From positions 1-15,352 of the forward strand of contig JAGCAV010000381.1 of assembly GCA_017652545.1 (NCBI GenBank): a stretch of 15,352 nt of DNA, in the 5' to 3' direction. Of this stretch, positions 1 through 6,462 are shown one piece after another (within the stretch, counting starts at the first letter, position 1; each line of letters starts with the position of its first letter). A program made the position numbers and the translations under genes. The notes beneath the pieces were generated by a model. The model was not told where the DNA came from. It ran no database searches and saw only the letters and a list, made by a program, of their open reading frames with translations. The DNA is from Lachnospiraceae bacterium. GTDB taxonomy: Bacteria > Bacillota_A > Clostridia > Lachnospirales > Lachnospiraceae.

Positions 1-1091
1 ACGATCGTTACGGCTTTCCCGATCACAACAGGGATTTTCTCGATCTGGCCGCTGACTTTCGGGTAGACCACCTTCAGCCAGAGCATGGCCACAAATCCCC
101 ACAGAAAACAGAACAGCAGATTTGTCCGTCCGTTAAAGTTGAACGGCATGCCGCTGTAGTCCCAGAATTTTGTCCCGAGAAACGTTTCCGTGATCACGCT
201 GCACATATACTCAAAGGCGCCCCCCAGCAGAAATCCTCCGACGAAAACGTAGCGGTCCTCCCTGAGCGCCATATGGGAAAGCATGATCATGAACAGGACG
301 CCGCCAAATCCCCAGACGATGCTGACAGGCGTAAAGAGCAGGGACGCCCTGCGCATCCAGATTCCGGTCTGGTAACGCACCACAAGGGTCTCGATCAGGT
401 TTCCGGCGATGCCGAACAGCATGAACACCCAGACCAGCTTGTCAAAACAGATGCCCGAAGCAAAGACTCCCTTCCGGCCGCTCTCCTCCGCTTCCGCCGG
501 GCCGTCCGTTTCCTGCAGCGGGACGCTTCCGGGATAGGCCCTGTCCAGGCGCTTCCGGATCCGGCTGTAGATAAAAGTCCCGATCCGGTTCTTCGTCTCC
601 AGAAAAGCAGGGATGACTGTGATCAGGTCCAGTACCAGTACGATCATCAGACCGATGCTGATGCTGTGCCGCAGTGCCCTGGGAATCAGATGGATGAGCG
701 CGAAAACAAAGGGGTGAATGATCTTCAGAAAGGTAAAAAAGCAGAATGACAGCAGCAGGGATACGACCAGATTCTCCCACTGCCCGCCGAACAGGGACAG
801 GTTCATATAATCCCAGAGCTGTCGGTGAAACAGCCTTTTCGCCAGATATCCGGCCAGGAACTCCGTCGCGGAAATGACCACCAGGCATATGCCGAACATG
901 ATGAATCCGTGATTCGTTCTTTCCCGGGTCATGATGATCAGCAGGACCATAATGATCCCATAGGAAAGGCACAGAGGCAGATTCAGGACGCCTCTGTTCG
1001 CAAAGCGGTGCTCTGCGAGGGCAATCACTGCCACCTCGATGCACCAGCCGGCAAATGAATAGATAAACAGGTATAGAACAAGATCGAGCAT
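1..1091 (-). CDS. Tandem-domain membrane protein, CmpB-like putative ABC transporter permease family (partial)
   Basis: The reading frame starts at 1091 and stays open for 363 codons to the left edge, so the C-terminus is missing. It is a polytopic membrane protein built from two related halves. The N-terminal half has YSFAGWCIEV (residues 11-20), FANRGVLNLPLC (30-41) and LWDYMNLSLFGG (92-103). The C-terminal half has FGIAGNLIET (226-235) and FWDYSGMPFNFNGRTNLLF (309-327). These match the hallmarks of the PF06541 'putative ABC-transporter type IV / CmpB' family, whose members usually carry one copy. The halves are joined by a charged linker (about 165-215) rich in Arg, Glu and Pro. The start lies 4 bases after the cysE stop and has no clear ribosome site, which suggests translational coupling. 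The biochemical role of this family is not established, and no ATPase partner is visible here. Confident of the family, not of function. Confidence 0.82.
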   Translation of the reverse strand, partial: MLDLVLYLFIYSFAGWCIEVAVIALAEHRFANRGVLNLPLCLSYGIIMVLLIIMTRERTNHGFIMFGICLVVISATEFLAGYLAKRLFHRQLWDYMNLSLFGGQWENLVVSLLLSFCFFTFLKIIHPFVFALIHLIPRALRHSISIGLMIVLVLDLITVIPAFLETKNRIGTFIYSRIRKRLDRAYPGSVPLQETDGPAEAEESGRKGVFASGICFDKLVWVFMLFGIAGNLIETLVVRYQTGIWMRRASLLFTPVSIVWGFGGVLFMIMLSHMALREDRYVFVGGFLLGGAFEYMCSVITETFLGTKFWDYSGMPFNFNGRTNLLFCFLWGFVAMLWLKVVYPKVSGQIEKIPVVIGKAVTI

Positions 1092-1095
1092 ATGA

Positions 1096-2103
1096 TCAGA
1101 TGATATAGTACCAGATATCCGAGTTTTCCTTGTCAACAGTTGTCATTCTGTTGCTGCCGCTGTCATAGCGCAGTTCCTGGTTCTTGACGCTGACACGGGT
1201 ATCCTCGGCGATCGAATCCGTGATGAACACGTTGCCGCCGATGATGGAATTCTTCCCGATCACCGTCTCGCCGCCCAGAATGGAGGCTCCGGAATAGATG
1301 GTCACATTGTCTTCGATCGTCGGGTGACGCTTTTTGTTCTGCAGTTTTCTGCCGCCCCTTGTGGAAAGAGCTCCCAGCGTAACACCCTGGTAAATCTTGA
1401 CATGCTCCCCGATCACGGTCGTCTCTCCGATCACGATTCCCGTTCCGTGGTCAATGAAGAAATACTTTCCGATGGTCGCGCCGGGGTTAATGTCGATCCC
1501 GGTCTGGGTATGGGCATGCTCTGTCATAATGCGGGGCAGCATGGGCACGTTCAGGCGGTACAGCTCGTGTGCCATCCTGAAAACGGTAATGGCATAGAAA
1601 CCGGGATAGCACAGGATGATCTCATCCCGGTTCTCCGCTGCAGGGTCTCCGTCATAGAAAGCCTCCAGATCCGTATCCAGGTATTCCCGGATTCTCGGTA
1701 TGCGGCGGAGGAATTCGATGGTCACATACTGCGACCGTTCCTCGATCTGCGCGCATTCCTGCGGACTTAACAGTTCATCGGCTTCGCCCTGAACCGGAAC
1801 ATGGTCATTAAAGTTCTTCTTGAGCTGTTCCCGCTTCAGGCAGTTTCCGATCTGCTTGTTCAGATGATAGGCGATATCCTCGATATTGATGGTCAGATTA
1901 TTCCGGATCTGAAAATATTTGTAGGTCCTGTCTCTGAAATATCCCGGGAAGATCACGGAAAAGAGCTGATCCGTCACGCTTGTGATGATGCCCTTGTCCG
2001 GCTCCGAAAGGGCATTCAGACTGTCGATCGGACGGTCCTGCCTGTAGTCCCGTATGACATCGCAGATGGCTTCCTGTATATTTTCCGAAATATGGCTGCT
2101 CAT
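1096..2103 (-). CDS. cysE: Serine O-acetyltransferase, EpsC type
   Basis: Transfers acetyl from acetyl-CoA to L-serine, giving O-acetylserine for cysteine synthesis in the cytoplasm. The protein has 335 residues from the chosen ATG. Residues 1-150 are the helical N-terminal part, which is longer than in E. coli CysE, as in EpsC-type enzymes. The serine-site DP is at 153-154. The left-handed beta-helix of hexapeptide repeats spans about 195-310, with catalytic Asp218-His219 (FIDHGTGIVIGET) and His260 (KRHPTI). The start is set by AGGAGG at 2109-2114, five bases upstream; an in-frame ATG 25 codons earlier (2178) falls next to the predicted -10 box and lacks such a site. The protein ends in Tyr-Tyr-Ile-Ile. 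A terminal isoleucine is what CysE of other lineages inserts into cysteine synthase. It is first in a two-gene unit with the membrane protein downstream. Confidence 0.93.
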   Translation of the reverse strand: MSSHISENIQEAICDVIRDYRQDRPIDSLNALSEPDKGIITSVTDQLFSVIFPGYFRDRTYKYFQIRNNLTINIEDIAYHLNKQIGNCLKREQLKKNFNDHVPVQGEADELLSPQECAQIEERSQYVTIEFLRRIPRIREYLDTDLEAFYDGDPAAENRDEIILCYPGFYAITVFRMAHELYRLNVPMLPRIMTEHAHTQTGIDINPGATIGKYFFIDHGTGIVIGETTVIGEHVKIYQGVTLGALSTRGGRKLQNKKRHPTIEDNVTIYSGASILGGETVIGKNSIIGGNVFITDSIAEDTRVSVKNQELRYDSGSNRMTTVDKENSDIWYYII

Positions 2104-2108
2104 GGGTT

Positions 2109-2114
2109 CCTCCT
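2109..2114 (-). promoter_or_regulatory. Ribosome binding site deciding the cysE start
   Basis: Perfect AGGAGG on the minus strand, five bases before the ATG at 2103. It favours this start over the upstream in-frame ATG at 2178. Confidence 0.85.
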
Positions 2115-2178
2115 GAACATCATAAACATCCCGGCTTTCTGCCGCGACGTTTATGAAGGCTGATATTTTCACCAACAC

Positions 2179-2207
2179 AGTGTATATGATTCAAAAAGAT
2201 ACGTCAA
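2179..2207 (-). promoter_or_regulatory. Sigma-A-like promoter of cysE
   Basis: On the minus strand, TTGACG (2207-2202) and TACACT (2184-2179) are separated by exactly 17 bases. This gives 5/6 and 4/6 matches to the consensus. It lies about 75 bases before the cysE start and just past the terminator of the merR unit, so it fits the start of a separate transcript. I saw no T-box or S-box-like leader in the short 5' untranslated region. Confidence 0.6.
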
Positions 2208-2213
2208 TCCACG

Positions 2214-2253
2214 AAAAATACCCCGCGGGACAGAGGCACTGAAACCCGCGGGG
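2214..2253 (-). terminator. Intrinsic terminator after the merR gene
   Basis: A perfect 9-bp stem, CCCCGCGGG (2221-2229) with CCCGCGGGG (2245-2253), encloses a 15-base loop. On the minus strand it is followed by TATTTTT (2220-2214). It lies about 70 bases after the merR stop and immediately before the cysE promoter, so it should end the antiporter-merR transcript. The loop is longer than usual. Confidence 0.7.
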
Positions 2254-2262
2254 CATTAGAGG

Positions 2263-2290
2263 CACATGGAAAATTGCACAAAACCATGTG
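2263..2290. repeat. Inverted repeat, 7-bp arms
   Basis: CACATGG (2263-2269) and CCATGTG (2284-2290) form perfect arms around a 14-base A-rich loop. It is the middle one of three consecutive inverted repeats in the merR-cysE gap. On the minus strand the arms are not followed by a T-run, so it is not itself a typical terminator. It could be a mRNA 3'-end stem or a protein site. Confidence 0.45.
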
Positions 2291-2306
2291 TATGGGCAGA
2301 ATAACA

Positions 2307-2323
2307 TGATGAACAGTTCATCA
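2307..2323. repeat. 17-bp near-perfect palindrome directly after the merR stop
   Basis: TGATGAAC (2307-2314) and GTTCATCA (2316-2323) are perfect 8-base arms around one central A, starting two bases after the merR stop codon. The short spacer is too tight for an RNA hairpin without unpairing, and the shape resembles a dimeric-protein operator. No promoter lies at this exact point, so its role is unknown. Confidence 0.5.
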
Positions 2324-2324
2324 G

Positions 2325-3113
2325 TCAAGTCTCGATTTCAAAATAACAGATCGTATCGAAACCGCTGTTCTCACTCTTGTACCCGGACGGAATCAGATAG
2401 AGCACGAACTCCTCCCGGACCTTCTCGTTTCCGGGCGTATTCCGGAAAAAGGCGCTTACTTTCTCAGACAGTTCCCTTTCCGGATGCTTTGCGGAAATGA
2501 ACCAGGAAACGACATACTTCTCCTGTGCCGGATGATACACACTGTTTTCAGGGGCCGTTCTGGAGAATTCCTGCAGCCAGCCTTCTTCTATGGAAATGCC
2601 GGCGTTCGTGAAGAAATCAGGCAGTTCGACCAGTCCGGTCTCCGGGTTGAATCTTGCCAGAAATTCATGTACCGGAATCTGCCGGTACAGTTCCAGCCAG
2701 TTGGGATCCTTCTCCAGCTCTTCCTTTTTGATGAAATAGTAGGGAACCGAAAGGATCCGTTTGGGCCTGTTTTTTTCACCGGCCATGAATACGAGGATAT
2801 GCTCCAGGCTCTTCATAACGGCCTGTCTGAAACGGAGACCCGTGATCTTTCTCGCAGTCTCCTCCTGTTTTCTCCTGAAGGCTGCCAGTCTGTCATTCTG
2901 ATCATCCTCGCAGAGAAGCCGCATCACTTCCTCACTGGTAAATCCCAGTCCGCGATAGTATCTGATATATGCCAGCGCCATACTGTCCGAAAACGAATAG
3001 GAGTGATACTGGTTTTCCCCCTTGTCAGGCTGGATCAGCCCCTTCTTCACATAGTAATTCAATGTTGTCCGGTCAATATCGAAGAGTCTGGCAAGTTCTC
3101 CCGTTTTTTTCAT
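2325..3113 (-). CDS. MerR-family transcriptional regulator with a C-terminal effector-type domain
   Basis: A 262-residue regulator. The N-terminus is a MerR winged helix-turn-helix: TGELARLFDIDRTTLNYYV at residues 4-22, then KKGLIQP, and a wing with the family pattern YIRYYRGLGFTSEEVMRLL (49-67). A helical dimerisation stretch covers about 75-120. The remaining 140 residues (VPYYFIKKEELEKD to the YFEIET end) look like a ligand-binding domain of the GyrI/BmrR kind rather than a metal site: there are only two cysteines and no metal-MerR CxxxxxxxxC loop. The start is supported by GGAG 8 bases upstream. The gene begins 36 bases after the antiporter stop, so the two are probably co-transcribed and the regulator may control its own operon. 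The inducing ligand cannot be read from sequence, and the GyrI-like assignment is tentative. Confidence 0.85.
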   Translation of the reverse strand: MKKTGELARLFDIDRTTLNYYVKKGLIQPDKGENQYHSYSFSDSMALAYIRYYRGLGFTSEEVMRLLCEDDQNDRLAAFRRKQEETARKITGLRFRQAVMKSLEHILVFMAGEKNRPKRILSVPYYFIKKEELEKDPNWLELYRQIPVHEFLARFNPETGLVELPDFFTNAGISIEEGWLQEFSRTAPENSVYHPAQEKYVVSWFISAKHPERELSEKVSAFFRNTPGNEKVREEFVLYLIPSGYKSENSGFDTICYFEIET

Positions 3114-3149
3114 TCCATTATCTCCGCAGTATTCAAAGATCCGGGTGCA

Positions 3150-4781
3150 TTATACGGCAGATTTGTCATTCTCAGCAGACGCGATCCTCATGGTGCGGGT
3201 CTTAAGCACATACATAACCATACCGAGGATGACAAGTCCAAGAATGAATGAGATGATCGCATTCCTGGTAAAGCCCGCGATAATATATGTGACAGCCGCC
3301 ACACCCGCACAGGTCAGCGCGTACGGAAGCTGTGTGGAAACATGATTCAGGTGGTTGCACTGGGCACCGGCGGAAGACATGATGGTCGTATCCGAGATCG
3401 GTGAGCAGTGATCGCCGCAGACCGCGCCGGCCATGCAGGCAGACATGGCAATGATCATCATCCGGTAATCCGTCGCTGAAAACGCGTTGACAACGATCGG
3501 GATCAGAATGCCGAACGTTCCCCAGCTGGTACCGGTGGCAAAGGAAAGTCCCACCGCGATCAGGAAGATGATGCACGGGAGCAGATTGACAAAGCCCGCT
3601 GCGTTGCCTTCGATCATGGCTGCCACAAATTCCTTGGCTCCCAGGCTGTCGGTCATGGCTTTCAGTGTCCATGCAAAGGTGAGGATCAGGATCGCGGGAA
3701 CCATCTGCTTGAAGCCTTCCGGTACGCATTCCATCATTTTTTCAAACGACAGTACCTTGCGGAACAGGTAGTAGATCATCGTGATGGCCAGGGCAAAGGC
3801 GGAGCCGACAGCCAGACCTACGGAAGCGTCTGAATTCGCGAAGGAATCAATGAAGCCGGTTCCTCCAAAGAAGCCGCCCGTCCAGATCATGCCCACTGTG
3901 CAGCATACCACCAGCGTAATGATCGGGACCAGCATGTCCGCAACCTTTCCGCCCGCGATCTGGGCCGTATCCACGGCATTTGCGTAGGGCCTGTCTGGCG
4001 TGGTGTAAAGATCATCATTGTTTACCGCATTGTATTCATGCTTGTACATGGGGCCGTAATCCACTTTCATGACGACCAGCAGGATCATCATGACGATCGT
4101 GAACAGCGCGTAGTAATTATAAGGAATGGCCTGCAGGAAAAGGGTCATTCCGTTCTTGCCTTCCACAAAGCCGGAAACAGCTGCCGCCCAGGATGAGATC
4201 GGCGCGATGATGCAGATCGGCGCAGCGGTCGCGTCGATCAGGTACGCCAGTTTCGCCCTGGAGACCTTATGCTTGTCAGTTACCGGGCGCATAACAGAGC
4301 CCACCGTCAGACAGTTGAAATAGTCGTCGATGAAGATCAGGCAGCCCAGAAGGATCGTGGACAGCTGCGCGCCTTTACGGGTCTTGATCTTGTTGGCAGC
4401 CCAGTTTCCGAACGCGGCACTGCCGCCGGTTCTGTTCATCAGCTGTACGATCACGCCCAGAATGACCAGGAAGATCAGGATACCGACATTGTAGCCGTCT
4501 GAGAGCACCGCCACAAAGCCTTCATTAAAAACATGATTGACCGTTCCCTCAAAACGAAATCCCGAAAACAGCAGTCCGCCGGTCAAAATACCGACAAGCA
4601 GGGAACTGTAAACTTCTTTCGTGACCAGGGCAAGCGAAATGGCAATGATCGGCGGAATCAGTGCCCAGGCTGTCTGCTGGACCGTCTCTGCATTCGTCAC
4701 AAGCGCCGCGATCACCAGAAATATCAGGATTGCCACAACTGCCGCCAGCGTCACGCTGACTTTTCTTTCTTTCCTCTCCAT
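3150..4781 (-). CDS. nhaC: NhaC-family Na+/H+ antiporter (ion transporter superfamily)
   Basis: A 543-residue inner-membrane protein with about 12 hydrophobic segments, the first at residues 9-29. Family signatures are IFIDDYFNCLTVGSVMRPVTD (150-169, with Asp152-Asp153), an IDATAAPICIIAPISSWAA stretch (182-200) and the C-terminal FATGTSWGTFGILIPI (414-429) followed by CGDHCSPISDTTIMSSAGA (455-473). These conserved charged and small residues belong to the Na+/H+ antiporter domain PF03553. A hydrophilic loop of about 45 residues lies at 240-285. The start at 4781 is chosen because GGAGG sits 7 bases upstream; an ATG eight codons earlier has no such site. Expected role is exchange of Na+ for protons, but relatives also carry organic substrates, so the cargo is not certain. 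It leads an operon with the downstream merR gene and has its own promoter and long leader. Confidence 0.88.
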   Translation of the reverse strand: MERKERKVSVTLAAVVAILIFLVIAALVTNAETVQQTAWALIPPIIAISLALVTKEVYSSLLVGILTGGLLFSGFRFEGTVNHVFNEGFVAVLSDGYNVGILIFLVILGVIVQLMNRTGGSAAFGNWAANKIKTRKGAQLSTILLGCLIFIDDYFNCLTVGSVMRPVTDKHKVSRAKLAYLIDATAAPICIIAPISSWAAAVSGFVEGKNGMTLFLQAIPYNYYALFTIVMMILLVVMKVDYGPMYKHEYNAVNNDDLYTTPDRPYANAVDTAQIAGGKVADMLVPIITLVVCCTVGMIWTGGFFGGTGFIDSFANSDASVGLAVGSAFALAITMIYYLFRKVLSFEKMMECVPEGFKQMVPAILILTFAWTLKAMTDSLGAKEFVAAMIEGNAAGFVNLLPCIIFLIAVGLSFATGTSWGTFGILIPIVVNAFSATDYRMMIIAMSACMAGAVCGDHCSPISDTTIMSSAGAQCNHLNHVSTQLPYALTCAGVAAVTYIIAGFTRNAIISFILGLVILGMVMYVLKTRTMRIASAENDKSAV

Positions 4782-4917
4782 CCTTTTTCCTCCAGGTTTT
4801 CTCATTCAGATCTGCCGGGATCAACGGCATCAGGCGTCCCAACGCCCCTTCCGCCACGGCATTTCTTCGAATTCTGTGGTTGTACTGTGCCGCTTTATTC
4901 GGATAACGTGTCACAGC
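4782..4917 (-). other. Long structured leader of the antiporter mRNA
   Basis: About 136 bases separate the predicted transcription start from the start codon. On the minus strand it holds a GGCGT/ACGCC stem (4842-4846 with 4833-4837, four-base loop) and then TGCCG/CGGCA (4825-4829 with 4813-4817, seven-base loop). A second TGCCG at 4857-4861 could pair with the same CGGCA, enclosing the first stem. I do not recognise it as a known riboswitch class and see no attenuator with a T-run. It may simply be an untranslated region. Confidence 0.4.
4789..4794 (-). promoter_or_regulatory. Ribosome binding site deciding the antiporter start
   Basis: TGGAGG on the minus strand lies 7 bases before the ATG at 4781. 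It overlaps the coding region implied by the upstream ATG at 4805, which itself has no ribosome site, so the shorter protein is preferred. Confidence 0.75.
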
Positions 4918-4923
4918 GCTAAT

Positions 4924-4938
4924 ATGATACCGTATCTT
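4924..4938. promoter_or_regulatory. Candidate operator palindrome over the antiporter -10 box
   Basis: GATAC (4936-4932, minus strand) and GTATC (4930-4926) flank one base, with outer A and T also complementary (4938 and 4924) around a single mismatch. The palindrome covers the end of the spacer and the -10 box of the antiporter promoter, where a MerR-type or repressor protein could act. The 17-base spacer is shorter than the 19-20 bases typical of MerR-activated promoters. Confidence 0.35.
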
Positions 4939-4952
4939 CGGCGCTTTGGCAA
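4924..4952 (-). promoter_or_regulatory. Sigma-A-like promoter of the antiporter-merR operon
   Basis: TTGCCA (4952-4947) and TATCAT (4929-4924) on the minus strand are 17 bases apart, each matching 5 of 6 consensus bases. The -35 box starts inside the T-tract of the upstream terminator, so the two signals are packed against each other. Confidence 0.65.
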
Positions 4953-4981
4953 GAAAAAAGAGTGCGCGAACGCACTCTTTT
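4951..4981 (-). terminator. Intrinsic terminator after the dipeptidase gene
   Basis: An 11-bp perfect stem, AAAAGAGTGCG with CGCACTCTTTT (4971-4981 and 4956-4966), closes on a four-base loop that reads TTCG on the minus strand. It continues into a T-rich tract (about 4960-4951). It lies about 40 bases after the pepV stop. The A/T-rich ends could also make it work in the other direction, but no plus-strand gene needs it. Confidence 0.88.
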
Positions 4982-5022
4982 CCGTGATTTTCATGATTTC
5001 AACGGCGGCTTGAACCTCCGGA

Positions 5023-6429
5023 TCATCCGCAGATATTTACGATCGCATCTGCAAAGATCTTTGCGCTTCTGACCAGGATATCAATGTCGATGAACTCGTC
5101 GTCGCCGTGCATATGATTGTCGATGCCCTCCACTTCCACGCCGAAAGCAACGCCTCTTTCCAGATCATGGACATACGTCCCGCCGCCGATGGCCAGCGGC
5201 TCTCCCCTGACGCCGAAATACTTCTCATAGCTGTCCAGGAGGGTCTTGACCAGGGCCGAGTCCGCAGGCACATAATGCGCGGGCGTCATCTTCCCCTCTT
5301 CCATGGTCATTCCGATCCCGGCGAACTGTTCACGCAGCACTTCTGTCAGGTTCCCGTCTGTGGCGCAGAGCGGCGCTCTCACGTCGAACTCTCCGCACAG
5401 AATGCCATCCTCCAGATTGAGGATCCCGAGATTCATGGTCAGGGCGCCGGAGGTCTCATCGCTCATTTTTACACCCAGCGCTTCTCCGCAGGTGTCACAG
5501 CAGGGATACAGCCGGGCCAGTCCCTTCAGGGCTCTCGCAGAAGCGCAGTCCGCCAGTTCCAGACTGCCGATCAGGGCCAGCATGGCTGTAATGGCATTCC
5601 GCCCGAGCTGAGGTGTGGAGGCATGGGCTGCCTGCCCCTTCGCGAACACATGCACGCCATCCGCCTTTGCCGTGACCGTGAAGGACACCTCGGCGCAGCA
5701 GCCGGCTTTCTTTGCGGCCTCCTGCAGGACCTGTTCATCCAGACCGGCAAACACGGCTTCCGCCGTTGTGGGGACCACATTGACCTTGCTTCCCGCCGTA
5801 AAGGAAACGACTCTGGGTGAAAGAGCCTCCTCACCGGCACATTCACACGAAAACTTCTTCGCCAGCCGCGCCTTCTCCAGATTGATCAGCGGAAAACTGG
5901 CATCCGGCGTGAAAGTGCTCGGAGCTTCCTTTTCGATCGCGTAATAATGATCCAGGTCGGAAGAGCCGCATTCCTCATCGCTGCCGAGGATCAGGCGAAG
6001 GGATTTGCCAAGCGGTATCCCCAGCTCCTTAACGGCACGGATGGCATACAGGGCTGCCACTGCCGGCCCTTTGTCATCAATGCTGCCGCGTCCGTATACC
6101 CGGCCGTCCCTGATCACCGGCTCGAACGGCTCTGTCACCGTCCAGTCCTTTGAGACCGGTACCACATCCAGATGCGCAAGGATATCCAGCTCCTTTTCAC
6201 CGGTTCCATAATCCCCGGTCACGACATAGTGATCATAGTCCGTCACTTTCAGTCCATACCGGGCCATCATCTCCATCGCCGCGTCCAGCACCTGCGCCGG
6301 ACCTTCCCCAAAGGGTTTCCCGGGGGCTGCTTCTCCCTTCTGGGAATCGATCCGGATCAGGCTCATCAGATCCGCGATCATCTCATCCTGTTTGCTGTCA
6401 ATCCACGCATCAATCTGTTCTCTGTACAT
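5023..6429 (-). CDS. pepV: PepV-like M20 family dipeptidase
   Basis: A 468-residue cytoplasmic zinc dipeptidase that should split dipeptides and use the amino acids for nutrition. The M20 layout is complete: HLD at 86-88 (ligand His86, catalytic-side Asp88), GRGSIDDKG with bridging Asp118, catalytic Glu152-Glu153 (SDEECGSSD), ligand Asp176 (TPDASFPL) and C-terminal NHMHGDDE (438-445) with His441 as the likely last ligand. The lid domain carries GQAAHASTP, including the conserved His that reaches the partner active site. Length and residue spacing match Lactobacillus PepV closely. The start is preceded by GAGAGG 9 bases upstream. The gene follows the amylosucrase stop by 33 bases and is last before a strong terminator. 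It could have another short-peptide substrate, but the family call is firm. Confidence 0.92.
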   Translation of the reverse strand: MYREQIDAWIDSKQDEMIADLMSLIRIDSQKGEAAPGKPFGEGPAQVLDAAMEMMARYGLKVTDYDHYVVTGDYGTGEKELDILAHLDVVPVSKDWTVTEPFEPVIRDGRVYGRGSIDDKGPAVAALYAIRAVKELGIPLGKSLRLILGSDEECGSSDLDHYYAIEKEAPSTFTPDASFPLINLEKARLAKKFSCECAGEEALSPRVVSFTAGSKVNVVPTTAEAVFAGLDEQVLQEAAKKAGCCAEVSFTVTAKADGVHVFAKGQAAHASTPQLGRNAITAMLALIGSLELADCASARALKGLARLYPCCDTCGEALGVKMSDETSGALTMNLGILNLEDGILCGEFDVRAPLCATDGNLTEVLREQFAGIGMTMEEGKMTPAHYVPADSALVKTLLDSYEKYFGVRGEPLAIGGGTYVHDLERGVAFGVEVEGIDNHMHGDDEFIDIDILVRSAKIFADAIVNICG

Positions 6430-6439
6430 ATGTTCATCC

Positions 6440-6460
6440 TCTCCCGGTCATCTCCCGGTC
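6440..6460. repeat. 10-base direct repeat carrying the pepV ribosome site
   Basis: TCTCCCGGTC occurs at 6440-6449 and again at 6451-6460, one base apart. On the minus strand each copy contains GGGAGA, so the gap between the amylosucrase stop and the pepV start holds two Shine-Dalgarno-like sites in tandem, the nearer one (GGGAGAGG) being at a usable distance from the ATG at 6429. It looks like a small tandem duplication. Confidence 0.6.
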
Positions 6461-6462
6461 TG

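Noticed and set aside
442..1044. A 200-codon minus-strand frame near the left end
   Set aside because: The same stretch in another frame encodes the tandem-domain membrane protein with clear family motifs and stays open through the window edge.
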